Shown: piece after piece, positions 33,213 through 44,750 of the stretch
Numbering within the stretch: the first letter of the stretch is position 1
Layout of the letters: each line of letters begins with the position of its first letter
Assembly: GCA_020726505.1 (NCBI GenBank)
Contig: JAHLEZ010000003.1
Location: 2,046,001-2,110,000 of the forward strand
Source: Leptodontidium sp. MPI-SDFR-AT-0119
Taxonomy: Eukaryota; Ascomycota; Leotiomycetes; Helotiales; Leptodontidiaceae
Direction of reading: 5' to 3'
DNA: 64,000 nucleotides
The notes under the pieces: generated by a model
What the model was told of the DNA's origin: nothing
The model's database searches: none
The model's input: the letters and a program-made list of their open reading frames with translations, nothing else
Made by a program: the position numbers and the translations under genes

Positions 33213-35061
33213 AACCAACTGCAGTGATGAAAAGGAAAGCAGGCAAACGTTTGCGGAACTTTTATTCCCTTGCTCTCAGGATAATCTGATTGTCCAAATC
33301 ATTCTATTCTTTCGTACTTCCCTTTTGTCTTTTTGATTGTTTTGAAGATGCCGAAACCTTTGCTTGCTTCATGCTCCCAATTTATCATGGCAGCTTTTTC
33401 TCTGTTTTATGATGGTATATTTGAAGAGTATTTCTGCCTCACTCGTATGTAGTGATCTCAGCCTGGATAATGACAAAGTATCTCTGTGGTTGCGTGTTAC
33501 AGCTACTGTGATACAGAGGTTCCCATTTTCACGAATCGACAAGGCTCTCAAGACGAGACCCTCAATGTCACAGATCGAACAATTGATTGTGGAAATATTT
33601 TGGTACAATATCGATTTCGCACTAGGACTTTTGCATCTACTATTCAGTTTCTAATTTAGATTTCGACCATTCAATTTCTTTCCAGGCCAGGACCAGACTT
33701 GAAGTTTGTCTCCCAGGTACCATGTCCGTCTTGTGAACTTTGTCTCTGTGGCCCTTGAGGGGCGAGATTGATCCCATGCAACTTGGTTCATTGGATTTAC
33801 CACTACCGGTAAGATTAAGAGCTGCACATCTCAAACTCACAAGTTAGCAAGCGACTTTGCCAGATTTTCTTCACGAGGAATTCTGTTGAATTATGTTTGA
33901 GCTTCATTCATAGCGGAGTTCTGAGAAAACCAAAGTTTCTGTGATGTTTTCCGTTATGTTCCCATCGATTGCGGCTCAGAATGTGGATCAAAAGCAATCG
34001 CCGCATTGGTTTTGATGTCAGAAATTTGATTGCCATATATTAATTTGCGATATCTCGTACAGTTGTTGACTCAAGCCTAGCTTTAATCTCATCAGCAGGT
34101 AGATCTTGGGATGTCAATGCTCTGATACTTGCCAGTACCTGGAACACGCCTTACTATTTTAAGCACGACTCTCCCATACTCATGCTCAAGATCCAGATCC
34201 AGCTCCAAAGATAGAGGACAACGGGAAGTTCTGACGGAACATTTCTGAGCACAAATAAGATCACGTGAGCGTTCCACTTCCCACTCAGTTAGTCCCTAGG
34301 TACCGCCTAATAGCTGGAGCTTAGTCCCGATGAAACAATTCGATTCAAAACAAAACTGTATTTCAGATCTGGGATCCTCTCTCTCACCACTCCGCTGCAT
34401 CCAGAATCCGAAGTCTTTAATTCAGCAAAGTCACGCGGACTCAACACTAGAGCCGGTTCTCCCAGCCTCGACCGACGCAATACGGCTACCAACAAGTTCG
34501 TACCTCTCATTAGACCTCCAAGAAATCTTTCGGTACGGACATGTTACTGCCGCAACTAACGATGCCCTGAGATAAGTGTCATTCCTGGCACTCGTCTGAA
34601 CTGAACTTTGAACAGAGGATGACCAGTCTTGGTCCTTTTGGGTGTCGAAATTTGAGGGTCCAGATGTACTGAGAGGAGGGAATCAAGGGCCTCAGAAGCA
34701 TATAAAAATCGAGGTATATGCCATCAGAATACTTTGGCTGTCAATCTGCTGAGAGGCGAGTCGGAGAGTCAGAGGGATCAGGAGGTCGACAAATATGCCC
34801 GTACCCCAAGGACTCTCAACCTCCAGACTTCCCTCCAGACTTCCTATAAGTAAGAGCCAAGAAAAAATATCACCTCTCCCATATCCCAATCCATCAATTC
34901 TCTCCGTAGAGGTCTAATCTCGACCCTCAGACTTTCTATATCACACTAGTTAAAGACTCAAAGTGAATAAATATTTCGATTCGATTCGAGCCTACATAGG
35001 GCATTAAACCCCATCACCCCAAGCAGGTAGCCATCACCGTCCGTCAACATCAAATATCAAA
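33213..35061. other. Gene-poor region
   Basis: 1.8 kb between the transposon and the stop of the hexose-type transporter. Small open frames (for example 33364-33654 and 34330-34575) lack recognisable features. Nothing else is supported. Confidence 0.5.
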
Positions 35062-37023
35062 TTAAGCAACCTTATCAATAGAGCGATCCTCGACCTCCAA
35101 TTTATCAGCTCCACCTTTATTCTGCTGAATGGTCGCCTCGACAGCAACTTCCATCTCCGTAAGCAAGACGACCTTATCACCGAACGAAGCCGCGATCTCC
35201 TCGAGGGATTTCTGTTTAGTCTCACTAGAATAATCATCAGTACCCAACTCACACTAAAATTTAACGAGAAGGGAGCGGCTTTTGGGGAGAGGGTGGGGGA
35301 GCGAAACTTACGGGAAGAAGAAATACGCCATGACGAGGAAGAAGAACGAACATCCCACGAAGACGTAGAAGTAGTTCTCGTGGATGTTCGCGAATGCTGT
35401 TGGGCCTGCTTGGGTGACTGCGGATTGTTAGTTTCGGAAGTTTTTTATTTATTTAACCCGTAGGGTCTGAGATGTGTGAGGGAGGGATGACTTACTCGCG
35501 ACGTTGACGACGAAATGGAAGAATGATGCTACGCCCATGACTCTGTTCCGGAGGATGATGGGTACGACTTCAGCGCCATACAGCCAGGTTGTGCTGTTGA
35601 TCATTCCAACTGGCCTTTGTCAGTTCTCCACATTATATTTCCACACTCGAAAATGGTTACTTACAGTAAGTCACGCAGAAGATGTAGATTCCAGCGATGG
35701 TGAATCCTTTCCCGACGGTGTTGTTGGAGCCGTTGAACTCTCTGAGCATGATTGCAGAGTAGACTTCCCAGAAACAGACACCAGCGAGACCAGTGATCAA
35801 CATTTTGCGACGTCCCCATGCGTCGGTGAGGAAAACTGTCGTCAGCGAGTTGGAGATGAACCCAACAGTACCATATGCACCAGCCAAGCAGAGCACAACC
35901 TTTGGGTTGAAGCCCAAGCCTTTGTACAAGATCGTTTGGTAGTACTAAAAATCCGATTAGCATTCAGCACGGCTCTGTTTTACAGTGAGGTCAGCTTACA
36001 CCGACGACGTTTGTTCCGGTTAGAGAAGTCATTGTCTGGACAGCGATTGACCTGAAACCCAACCCAATTAGCATTCACACAGCAGGATATTAGTGGGGAA
36101 CGTACACCAAAACACGACGCTTGAAGAGCTTAAAGATCTCCTTGTACGACGTCAATTCTCTCGCCATCTCAAATTCAATCTGCGCATGCATGAACGCAAA
36201 CTCCCTCGTGCTCTCTTCCGAAGCCAAATCTCTCCGGATCTTCAAGAACTCCAGACGAGCTTTATCGACATTCCCAGCTCGGATTAACTGGCGGGGAGAA
36301 TCGGGCATGAATGTCGTGAGACCGATGAACATGATAATTCCCCATGGAATCTGAAGGGAAAGTGGAAGCCGCCATTGCAATTGTCCGTATGGGGCGAGAC
36401 CACAGAGGAAGCCCACCCAGTTACTCATCATGGAACCGAAACTAATCCCTACACCAGAAATACCGCCGATGAGGCCTCGGTTTGCTGGAGCGGCGATTTC
36501 ACTCAGGTAGACGGGGACCGTGCCGACCATTCCTCTATCATATCTATCAGCTCAAAAGTCAAGAGTGGGTTGGGAAGGGTGATGTACCCAACAGCAAATC
36601 CAGCCATGAAACGACCAGCGACAAACATCCCATAGTTCGCTGCGGCTGTTTGAATCGCGGTACCGATAGTGACAATCACACACATGATCTGCATGAAACG
36701 AATGCGACCGAGTTTATCTCCCGCGAAGACTTGCAGGATAGAGCCCACTGCCTCACCAGCAATGTAAATAGAGACAATCTACCGAAACTTTCATCAGCAA
36801 AAAAAACAAAAAAAAACTAAAGACTAAAAAGGAAGGATGATGGGCTTACAGCTCCGACTTGAGACTTGCTCGGCTTGCCCATGTAATCAACCCAACTCTG
36901 GTGAGCAATGGTAGTCGTCGCAATACCAGTATCGAAACCGAAAAGGAACGTTCCTATAGCGGCGAACAACGCAATGCCGAGTGTATACCAATCCATCTTT
37001 GGTTTCCCCATGGTCACGGACAT
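35062..37023 (-). CDS. MFS sugar transporter (hexose/STL1-like)
   Basis: Multi-exon 12-TM sugar porter with ATG at 37023 and stop at 35062. The N-terminus has TLGIALFAAIGTFLFGFDTG (TM1), then GEAVGSILQVFAGDKLGRIR, which carries the DxxGR loop. After TM4, PVYLSEIAAPANRGLIGGIS matches the PxYxxExxPxxxRG signature, followed by MPDSPRQLIRAG (PESPR-like). The second half has LTDAWGRRKMLITGLAG and TTWLYGAEVVPIILRNRVMG. The C-terminal tail reads ETKQKSLEEIAASFGDKVV (PETKG-like). Exons lie about 36850-37023, 36590-36780, 36107-36530, 36005-36050, 35667-35944, 35498-35610, 35310-35420 and 35062-35233. It imports a hexose, pentose or sugar acid across the plasma membrane. Its promoter is shared with the aldolase gene. 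Confidence 0.9.
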
Positions 37024-37879
37024 CTTGAGTGGTCAATATGATTCGATCGAGGCGGTGGAGGTCGTCAATGAGACTTTGACGAGTGTGAAGAGGAATCGAG
37101 AGTGGATGACATGGGATACATATATGTATACGACGCACACATCTACTCGAGCCCATCTTTGAACGACCCGACCGACACTGCGTGGGGAACGGGGTGCATG
37201 CGGGGCGTTTTCCTGGGGATGGAGCTGACCGTTTGCTCGGGGGGTGGAGCGAGGAACCAAACTGTTTGGGGTAAAGTCGGCTCGGGTCGGTTGAGAATGT
37301 TTAGCGAGGATTCAGGGGTAAACCCTTGGGCTGGATGTTCGAGCTGCAACGGCATCGCTATCGGGTCGGCAGAGAAGTTATTGATTGGGAAACGACCTAT
37401 GATCTGGGGTTTACTTCGCCAAGTTCCGAGCTATGTAACACCTGCAAGAAGCGGTGCGACCATGTTGTTGGAACTCGTGATAAAGCCGTCGGAACGGGTC
37501 GCCTCGCGTCGGCAAACTTGGACAAGGATATCCACCTCACTCATCGGCAACTGTCAGATATCTCACGATCGCCTCAACTCTAGTCGCGTCGGAACTTGGT
37601 TGACTCGCGATGGTGATGGTGGTGGGCAGGCCTCATCAAATGGGCTCTCACATCGAGGGGTAGTCCCCGAAGTGGTCCACCCCCACTATACGCGGGGGTT
37701 GATAACAGAAAAGTTTCCCTAAGCTTCTGGGACTGGCATTTCTCAAGTTCTCTGTCTCCTAGTTTCTGCATCTTTCAGCTTCTCCCTCTCATAGATTATT
37801 TCAATTCCAATCAATCGTCTCATCTCCCTCCAATCGTCTCATCTCCCTCTTCCTACTATCCAAGACCCGGAACAAAACC
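37024..37879. promoter_or_regulatory. Divergent promoter, sugar transporter / aldolase, with CGGGTCGG repeats
   Basis: 856 bp between two divergent starts. CGGGTCGG occurs at 37283-37290 and 37362-37369. A close copy CGGGTCGC is at 37495-37502 and an inverted form CGACCCGACCGAC at 37164-37176. Such repeated GC-rich octamers fit sites for a zinc-cluster regulator, one of which is encoded downstream. No gene is present. Confidence 0.55.
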
Positions 37880-39025
37880 ATGGCTATCTCAAACGGAACC
37901 AATGGAGCGTCCAAGGCTGGAAAGCCTTTCCCTCCAGGTGTACATGTCCCAAGTTTAACATGGTTCTTGGACGATGCCAACCAAGAGATCGACTGGGACA
38001 CGCAGAGAAAGCACATCAGCTTCCTCATCGAGTCTGGGTTACACGGCAGTTAGTGTACCCAATATATTTTTAGCACAGGTAGATGTCTAACAATGACAGT
38101 TGTTCTCGCCGGTACAAATGGAGAAGCAGTCGCACTATCCGCCACAGAAAAGGCGAAACTCGTCAGCACAACCCGCGAACTTGCCATCTCTCTCGGCAGA
38201 CCAGATCTCACAGTCATCTTGGGATGCGGAGGCGGATCAACAAGAGCTGTGATTGAAGAGACGAAGTTGGGGAAGGAAGCTGGAGCTGATTATGCACTCG
38301 TGATGGTACCGAGTTATTTCCACTTTGCCATGAGCGAAGATGCCATCGTATCTTTCTTCCGCGAGGTATGTCGAATCCTCCGTCATAGTTACTCCAAACT
38401 TCTAACTAGGTGCTTATAGCTCGCCGACGCAAGTCCCATCCCAGTACTCATCTACAATTTCCCAGGTGTATCAGCAGGACTAGATGTCAACTCCGAGATG
38501 CTCGAGACACTGGGTGCTCACCCAAATATCGTCGGCGTCAAGTTAACCTGTGGTGGTATCGCAAAGGTCGCCCGAGTACGCTCTGTTTTCGAGCCCGAGA
38601 CATTCTGTGCTCTTGCTGGACAGAGCGATTGGCTCCTCCCAGCCGTTTCCGTTGGAGGAGTCGGAACGATAACCGGCCTCGCGAATATCTATCCAAGAGT
38701 GCGTTCTCTCCTCTTCTCAACTCCACCTGTGCTAATCAAGACTCAGACATGCATCGAACTCTACAACCTCTCTGTAAGCGACGATAAGAAAGCAGCCGAG
38801 AAAGCGCAAATCGAACTCGCAGCCGTGGAGTGGGGATTTGCGAAAGGTGGCATCAATGGCACGAAGTGGGTCGTTGCGCAGTATCTAGGATATCTAGAGT
38901 CGAATTGTCATACTCGTCGTCCGTATCCTAAATTTTTGGATGTGAAAAAGCAGGAGTGGATAATGGGTGTTATGAAGCCTTTGGAGGCGAAGGAGATCAG
39001 CCTCAAGAAGTTGGCGAAAGCTTGA
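37880..39025 (+). CDS. DapA-family class I aldolase (candidate 2-keto-3-deoxy-sugar-acid aldolase)
   Basis: 330 residues from four exons: 37880-38048, 38100-38365, 38420-38698 and 38747-39025; the frame closes. TIM-barrel class I aldolase of the dihydrodipicolinate synthase / N-acetylneuraminate lyase group. Seen are LAGTNGEAVALSATEKAKLV (phosphate/carboxylate-binding GTNGE), YNFPGVSAGLD with Tyr157, GVKLTCGG with Schiff-base Lys186, and VGGVGTITGLANIYPR. Filamentous fungi use such enzymes for 2-keto-3-deoxy-L-galactonate cleavage in D-galacturonate breakdown (LGA1) and for related substrates. The neighbouring transporter, regulator and kinase fit sugar or sugar-acid catabolism. Assignment to LGA1 itself is not secure; another 2-keto-acid aldolase is possible. 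Confidence 0.87.
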
Positions 39026-39577
39026 GATACCCTTATAATAAAGCCTATTTGCATTGCAAGCTCGGAATATCCTTGCTGTGTTCGTTTCCATCTTTGTCTT
39101 TTGCGATATCTGGCTCTTTCTTGTGATAAATTGATATCCCTTCAGTAAGCGTGGAAGTAACACGGCTTATGAAGATCGACGACGTAACCAACTTAACACA
39201 GTGATTAAACGGAGAATACTCAGGGGATTTAATTGAGGAATACTCGCGTCCATCATTTTCTCCAAGGCCAACAATAAAGTATATTTCCAAGAGCATCATG
39301 TGATCGAATCCCCACACCCCCGCTGTTTGAGTTTTACGTGACGCGAATCCCCCAGATTTCTCGACCCCAGGCTTCATGCAGCCCTTAACGAGGATCAAAT
39401 CCTACGTGGACCCTGACAAACAAGATTCTTCTAGAAACTATTCTGAAAGTCATCGATCGACTACAATTCCGACTCGCTCAGCCTCTGGATCCTGAATGTT
39501 CCCCACTCTCAAGCAGGACGACGACAAACGTCAAGGCCCCCTGGTAACAACACCTGATCGTCGCTATCAGCACTACA
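39026..39577. promoter_or_regulatory. Promoter region of second Zn2Cys6 regulator
   Basis: 552 bp between the aldolase stop and the regulator start, both on the plus strand. No gene is supported. Confidence 0.45.
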
Positions 39578-41579
39578 ATGAACGAGTCCGTTCGGTCACA
39601 CTCTTCTGCTGGCTCTCCTACTCCACGACGACCTCCAAGATCTAAATCAGGCTGCTTGACATGTCGGTAAGTGAGGTACGACCTCTTCTCAAGCCATCCA
39701 TCACAGCAGCTAAACTTCCCTAGCCGTCGAAAAGTCAGGTGCAATGAACACAAACCACGATGTTCCCACTGCGAGCGTTTAAATCTAGAATGTCTATGGA
39801 GACCAACGCAGCAATCGTCTAGACAAGCCTCTTCAAGCTTGCGATGTGGCAATGGAGGAGATTCGTACACATCGAATAGGTCAGGGTCATCGGCGCCTTT
39901 GTCTGCTTCTGCTCTACCAAACATGACGAGTTCTGGGTATTCTGCGAATGATAACTCGTTCAATGATATTTTTAACTATGCGAGCTTTATGTGGGATCCT
40001 ACCGTTGAGGATAATTTGATGCAGGCTTCCGGTTGGCGGGGTCAGGGCTTCTCGGATCTTGATGGGCAGCACATCGAGAGAAACAGTATTGTAGGTCTTG
40101 ACTATCCCCAACCCCTTTGCTTTCACACGAAAACTACCCAATTAAGCTTAATCTTAGTTGACAATGCCCCAGGACCAATCAAACAATGCATTCTCTGTGT
40201 CGTATTCATCAAACCGCCAGCATCTCCCCCCAGATTGGAGTACCTCCCCTACAGATCATATGCCCTCATTCCAAATTCCAGAACCAGATCTCAACTCTAG
40301 ACCTCTGGTTGCTTTCAATCAAAGCGGCGAGAAGGAGCTGATGGAATATTTCACCCGCACCGTCGTACCGCCCATAATCGCCCAAGTCGAAACGGAGTTG
40401 AAATGGTCGTCAATGAGACAACTGCTCATATCTATGGCCACCGCATCACCCATGGTCCGCTATGCCATCTTGGCATTCTCCGAACTTCTCATGGGTCGGG
40501 AACGCAGCGTCGTACCCCAATATCAACAATATTACCAAAAGGCCGCAGCCGAAGTTCAACGATACGTTTCCGGAATGTCACCGGGAAGTGAGAGCATATC
40601 AGCTGCTACGTTAGAATATGTACTTGCCACGCTGTTCTTCTTAAGTTACATCGACCTTCTCGAAGGTGGAATTGGGAACGCTCATGCTCATCTCAAGCAT
40701 GCTTACAATGTTTTTTGCAAGGCAGATAAATCGCAGTTCCGCATGGTGGGAAAGCGGTTGGTGTCGTGGATACGACTTCTCGATGCTCGTGCGGTCTCGG
40801 CAGGTGGAGAGGGCCTCTTTCTGCTTGAAAACAATGATGAGTTCATTGACCAATCATCACCGGCGACTACGGTCGAGGTAGCTGAAGGGAGCACTGACAA
40901 CGGCGAAGCGGATATTGAAGATGTGCTCTTCGATGCTCTTTACCAACCTGGATTCCTCTTCTTCCAGAAGATACAGTCATTCATGGGAAGGATATCATTG
41001 ATTGATCCCTGGCACCGATCTCGGGGGACTGTGAAGGATGAAACTGAAGTCATGAGCATCGCAGCAAAAATTGGACGAGATCTGACTTCGTTGTGGGAGC
41101 AGCGTCCTCCACTCATGGATTATGCTTTGAGTGGTAAACTCACCTCGGCACACCTATCACCTAGTCTTGCATTCGCAATTACTCGCACGTTCCGAACATA
41201 TTACGCAAACTACCACGCTTCAAAGATCCATCTACATCGTGTAGCCTACAAACATTTACCTCTCGCCGCCGAGACCGAAGCCTCCGTTGCAAATATTCGC
41301 TCCACAGCCCGTGTCATGGTTGAAGGGAGCCTCGAGGAAGAGTTCTTGCCAGTGAGCATGCTGTGGCCACTGCTAATGTGGGGGTCTGAGGAAAACGATG
41401 CAGAAATGCAAACTTGGATCCACGGCCAAATCAACAGGATGGAGAAGGTGGCCACGAATGCAGAGATCACAGGACAAGTACTTAGGGAGGTACAGACAAG
41501 ACAGGAGGCTTTGAAGCAAAGGGTTGACATTCGGACTGTCATGCACGATATCTTCAACTCGTGCTTTGCCATTGTGTGA
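39578..41579 (+). CDS. Zn2Cys6 transcription factor
   Basis: 625 residues from exons 39578-39666, 39724-40090 and 40158-41579; all phases agree. The first intron splits the zinc cluster, a common position. Cys are at residues 26, 29, 36, 43, 46 and 53, with the basic RRRKVRC core. A Ser-rich linker follows. The regulatory domain (roughly 205-625) starts EKELMEYFTRTVVPPIIAQV and includes ASPMVRYAILAFSELLMG, a Fungal_trans_2-type region. It sits between the aldolase and the ribokinase-type gene, 60 bp from the latter's stop (convergent). It is a good candidate for local control of sugar use and for binding the repeats in the transporter/aldolase promoter. Confidence 0.92.
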
Positions 41580-41638
41580 CCTAGATGGAAAACCATCAAG
41601 GTCTGGTGAGAATGTCGTTTCCATTCCAGGAGCTGGTG

Positions 41639-42589
41639 CTAACTCAGTTCATCAGCCCACGGAATAGATTTCTGTGCACCCCTCCTCCCGATCGTCTTTG
41701 CAGCAGCCTTGTTAGCCCTCCTTACTGCACTCTCGATCTCCACTCCGCCCTCCACAATCTCCAAAGCATAGGCACCAACGAAGGTATCTCCAGCAGCAGT
41801 TGTATCAACTACCTCGACATTCCTTGCCTTGACCAAACCCCTCTTTCCTCCCTCGCCAGAGAAAAATACACCTTTACCACCAAGTGTTATAATAACGTTT
41901 GCCGCGCCCCGCCCATGAAATACATCCGCCACACCAGGCAAAGTCTCTTCATCCTCCAACGCTTCAGCATCACAACCAGATAAAATCACAGCCTCCGTCT
42001 CATTCAGCACCAAATGCTTCAAGCCAACATATGCCTCATCAGGCAGCTCCACCGCAGGCGCAGGATTCAACAGGACCTGCACACCCCTTTCCCTCGCAGT
42101 CCTCAAAATCCTCAACGTCGTCTCCACCAGAATCTCCAGCTGCAAAATCACCAAATCCGGCACATCCCCCTCAAAACTCTCAAACTGTTCCGGTCTCAGC
42201 GAATGGTTCGCCCCAGCCGTGATCAGGATCCTATTCTCGCCGCTCTCCTCCTCAACAAGAATCACAGCTACACCAGTCTCGATGTCGTCTTTCGGAGATA
42301 CGCCGGATGTCTCGACGCCGCTTTGCTGTAAGTCGGCGATGAGAGCGTGACCGTGGGCATCATTGCCGACGGCGCCTATCATGCAGATTTCTGCTGTTGC
42401 ATTGCTGAGAGAGCGTGTTCGGGAGAGCTTTGCGCAGGCGACTGCTTGATTGCCGCCTTTCCCTCCTGAGGATGTAAGGAATGAGTTTGCGTAGAGGGTT
42501 TCGCCGCCGGTGGGGATGCGTGAGGTGTATGTTGTTAGGTCGGTGTTGAGAGAGCCGATTATGTGGATGAGGGGGAGATTAGATGTCAT
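41639..42589 (-). CDS. Ribokinase-type PfkB carbohydrate kinase
   Basis: 316 residues, single exon, ATG 42589, stop 41639-41641. It starts HIIGSLNTDLTTYTSRIPTG. The first PfkB signature is SSGGKGGNQAVACAKLS, with GAVGNDAHG after. The middle has ITAGANHSLRPEQF and LLNPAPAVELPDE. The second signature VVDTTAAGDTFVGAYALE carries the catalytic Asp and anion hole, as in ribokinases. It phosphorylates ribose or a related sugar or deoxy-sugar with ATP in the cytosol. It converges on the Zn2Cys6 regulator with only about 60 bp between stops. A role with the aldolase and transporter is inference; a housekeeping ribokinase is the alternative. Confidence 0.95.
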   Translation of the reverse strand: MTSNLPLIHIIGSLNTDLTTYTSRIPTGGETLYANSFLTSSGGKGGNQAVACAKLSRTRSLSNATAEICMIGAVGNDAHGHALIADLQQSGVETSGVSPKDDIETGVAVILVEEESGENRILITAGANHSLRPEQFESFEGDVPDLVILQLEILVETTLRILRTARERGVQVLLNPAPAVELPDEAYVGLKHLVLNETEAVILSGCDAEALEDEETLPGVADVFHGRGAANVIITLGGKGVFFSGEGGKRGLVKARNVEVVDTTAAGDTFVGAYALEIVEGGVEIESAVRRANKAAAKTIGRRGAQKSIPWADELS

Positions 42590-43085
42590 TGTACGGGTGA
42601 AGGTTAGGAGTTGGGTCTTGTTGTGGGGTACTGTGTGATAGGCAGCTATTGCAAATTGGGTGCAACTGCTGTGTCAATATGTACGATACCGAACGAGATT
42701 TTTGTACAGCATCGGCTAACAGAACTCCTTCCCAACTGCATTACCTCCCGCCCTAGAGAGTGATAATACAACATTCCGAGCGCTGGTAGTCACGCGCAGA
42801 TTTGTTGTCATCTCGCGTCGCTCTATCGCTTCGCGTCGGCCCCACTCCAACCCAACAGCGACAAGCCAACCACCTCACCAGTTCTGCGAGGAGCCGACAT
42901 CTAATGTCTCTCTTCACCGGTATTATCCATCTATCAAGAAGAAGCGTGCTTGAATTCTAGTACCTAAAACAAAAGAGACCACGACAGGACTGGCAGAAGG
43001 ATCTGTCCCTACGCTACTTTGCATATCCTTTACCTTGGGGGTATCCATGACGCCGTGACATCCAATAACTTCGAACAGCCTCATT
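42590..43085. promoter_or_regulatory. Ribokinase promoter region
   Basis: 496 bp between the ribokinase start and the stop of the next minus-strand gene. No gene is supported. Confidence 0.45.
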
Positions 43086-43793
43086 TCAAACCGACTTGTA
43101 GCTCGGAGGCTTTGTCAAACTCTCCTTACTCTCCTTTCTCTCCAAATCAGAACTCCCGTCTCCCGTAATCACTGCCTTCTTATCGTCTGTTCGCGAACCT
43201 AGTATGGCAACATCACTCGATCCAGCGACCTGATCAGCCCCCTTCTCAACGTCATCATCCACCAACATCTTCCCAGCCGCTTCTTCCTCATCAGCAACAC
43301 CCGCCTTAACCGCCTTTCCCTTTCTCGTAAACCTCCTCGCACGACAACACCACGCGATCCCTAGTACAGCAGTAGCAAACCACAGCACCAAATTAACCAA
43401 ACCAACCCCCACCCCAGCCCTCATCCTCGCTTCCGAAGTCGTCGCACCAACATACTGCTCCTTCTTCCCACCCTTCAAATAAATCGACCCAAACACACCA
43501 ACCTGCGCCATCCAAAGCACACAAAGTACCCAATCCCACAAACACCACGCAACGCGCGTGACAGTTACAAAACAGTGTGTCATGCATGTCAAGGCGGAGA
43601 GACAGGCCGCGACTTCGGCGAAGATCCATTCTGAGTTTGCAGTTGTGTGGGTGCGGGTTGAGTGGGTGAGGTCGGGACCGTAGATCCCCATGATAGTTAT
43701 GGCGGAGATGAATTGGAGGGTTCGGAGGGTGGCGCGGGATATGATGCCGCATATGCCACCTTTGTGCCAGTATTGATCCATCATTGTTGACAT
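43086..43793 (-). CDS. Four-TM membrane protein (MARVEL-like)
   Basis: 235 residues, single exon, ATG 43793 with an alternative Met four residues on. Hydrophobic segments lie near residues 18-38 (RTLQFISAITIMGIYGPDL), 54-76, 80-102 (VAWCLWDWVLCVLWMAQVGV) and 128-152 (GVGVGLVNLVLWFATAVLG). The 85-residue tail is charged (DEEEAAGKMLVDDDVEKG) and ends KPPSYKSV. The TM spacing and the early RTLQF match fungal MARVEL-domain proteins of plasma membrane or vesicle. No enzyme motif is present. Function unknown. Confidence 0.75.
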   Translation of the reverse strand: MSTMMDQYWHKGGICGIISRATLRTLQFISAITIMGIYGPDLTHSTRTHTTANSEWIFAEVAACLSALTCMTHCFVTVTRVAWCLWDWVLCVLWMAQVGVFGSIYLKGGKKEQYVGATTSEARMRAGVGVGLVNLVLWFATAVLGIAWCCRARRFTRKGKAVKAGVADEEEAAGKMLVDDDVEKGADQVAGSSDVAILGSRTDDKKAVITGDGSSDLERKESKESLTKPPSYKSV

Positions 43794-44750
43794 TGGAGAT
43801 GATGGGTTCGTGGGTGGACCAAGCGAGTGTGGAGGTTCGAATCTTCGTCTATTGACGAGATGGTATGTTCAGAAATAGGCGGATATAATCGAGGGTGTAT
43901 ATCTGGCAGAGAGGAGTCAGTAATTTAATGTGCAAGGAGAGCATTGTGCAGATGGCTCGCTCGCCTCTGACAAAAAGTCGATAGGAGAAACTTCAGGGAA
44001 GTTTTCAATACCAGGACTTCAGCGACACTACTCACTGATAGGATTGAGAAGAATAAGAAAAACAAAAATACTGACAGTTTCGATCCCAAGCTGATGAATA
44101 ATGAGATATCTAGCTGGCTGAGATGGATCGAGTTGGAGAGAAGTATGTGTGTGGGAAACAGACAGAAATTGATTTGGAGCCACAAAAAGTTATGGGAAAC
44201 AGAAAAGACTATGCTATAGTCACGGACGCACCTAGGGGATGCGGCTTGATATTGGTTTCAGCCAAACCATTCCCTTGAGTCGGGATGACGACCAACCCCC
44301 TCAAAGTTTTCAAGTGTCTCCCGATTTGGAGAGGAAATACGAAATACGAGCAAAAGTTTCCTCTTTGGGAAACGAATACGGGATCTGCATCGCCTGGCGC
44401 AGCCCCTTGTCTCGCTAAACTCGCCCACCCCTGACTCGCACGTTTGATGGTCATATTTTGTAATGGTGGATGGCGGCCATGCCGACGACTAGTTAGTTAT
44501 CAAAATAGCACTAATGCATTCTTATCTAGTACTTTAGACTCCGAAACAATAATTATTGTGATATGAGGCAGTGGCACACACAGCCGAACAATTCAGCCCA
44601 GCTCTTTCGTCACTTCCCGTAGCTTTTCCCGCATTGCCAAAGACTGTTCTGTTCTGCTTTTGTTTCGTTGATTCTTTGATAACTTTACGATTCGATTACA
44701 TTGTCTCCTGGCGGAGAACTTCTGTTAGCATTCGGTACTCTGGATTCGAG
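43794..44750. other. Divergent intergenic region
   Basis: 957 bp between the starts of the four-TM gene (minus) and the glycosyltransferase (plus). Nothing else is supported. Confidence 0.45.

Noticed and set aside
33364..33654. 96-codon open frame next to the transposon
   Set aside because: No recognisable domain, overlapping open frames on the other strand, and ordinary intergenic composition.
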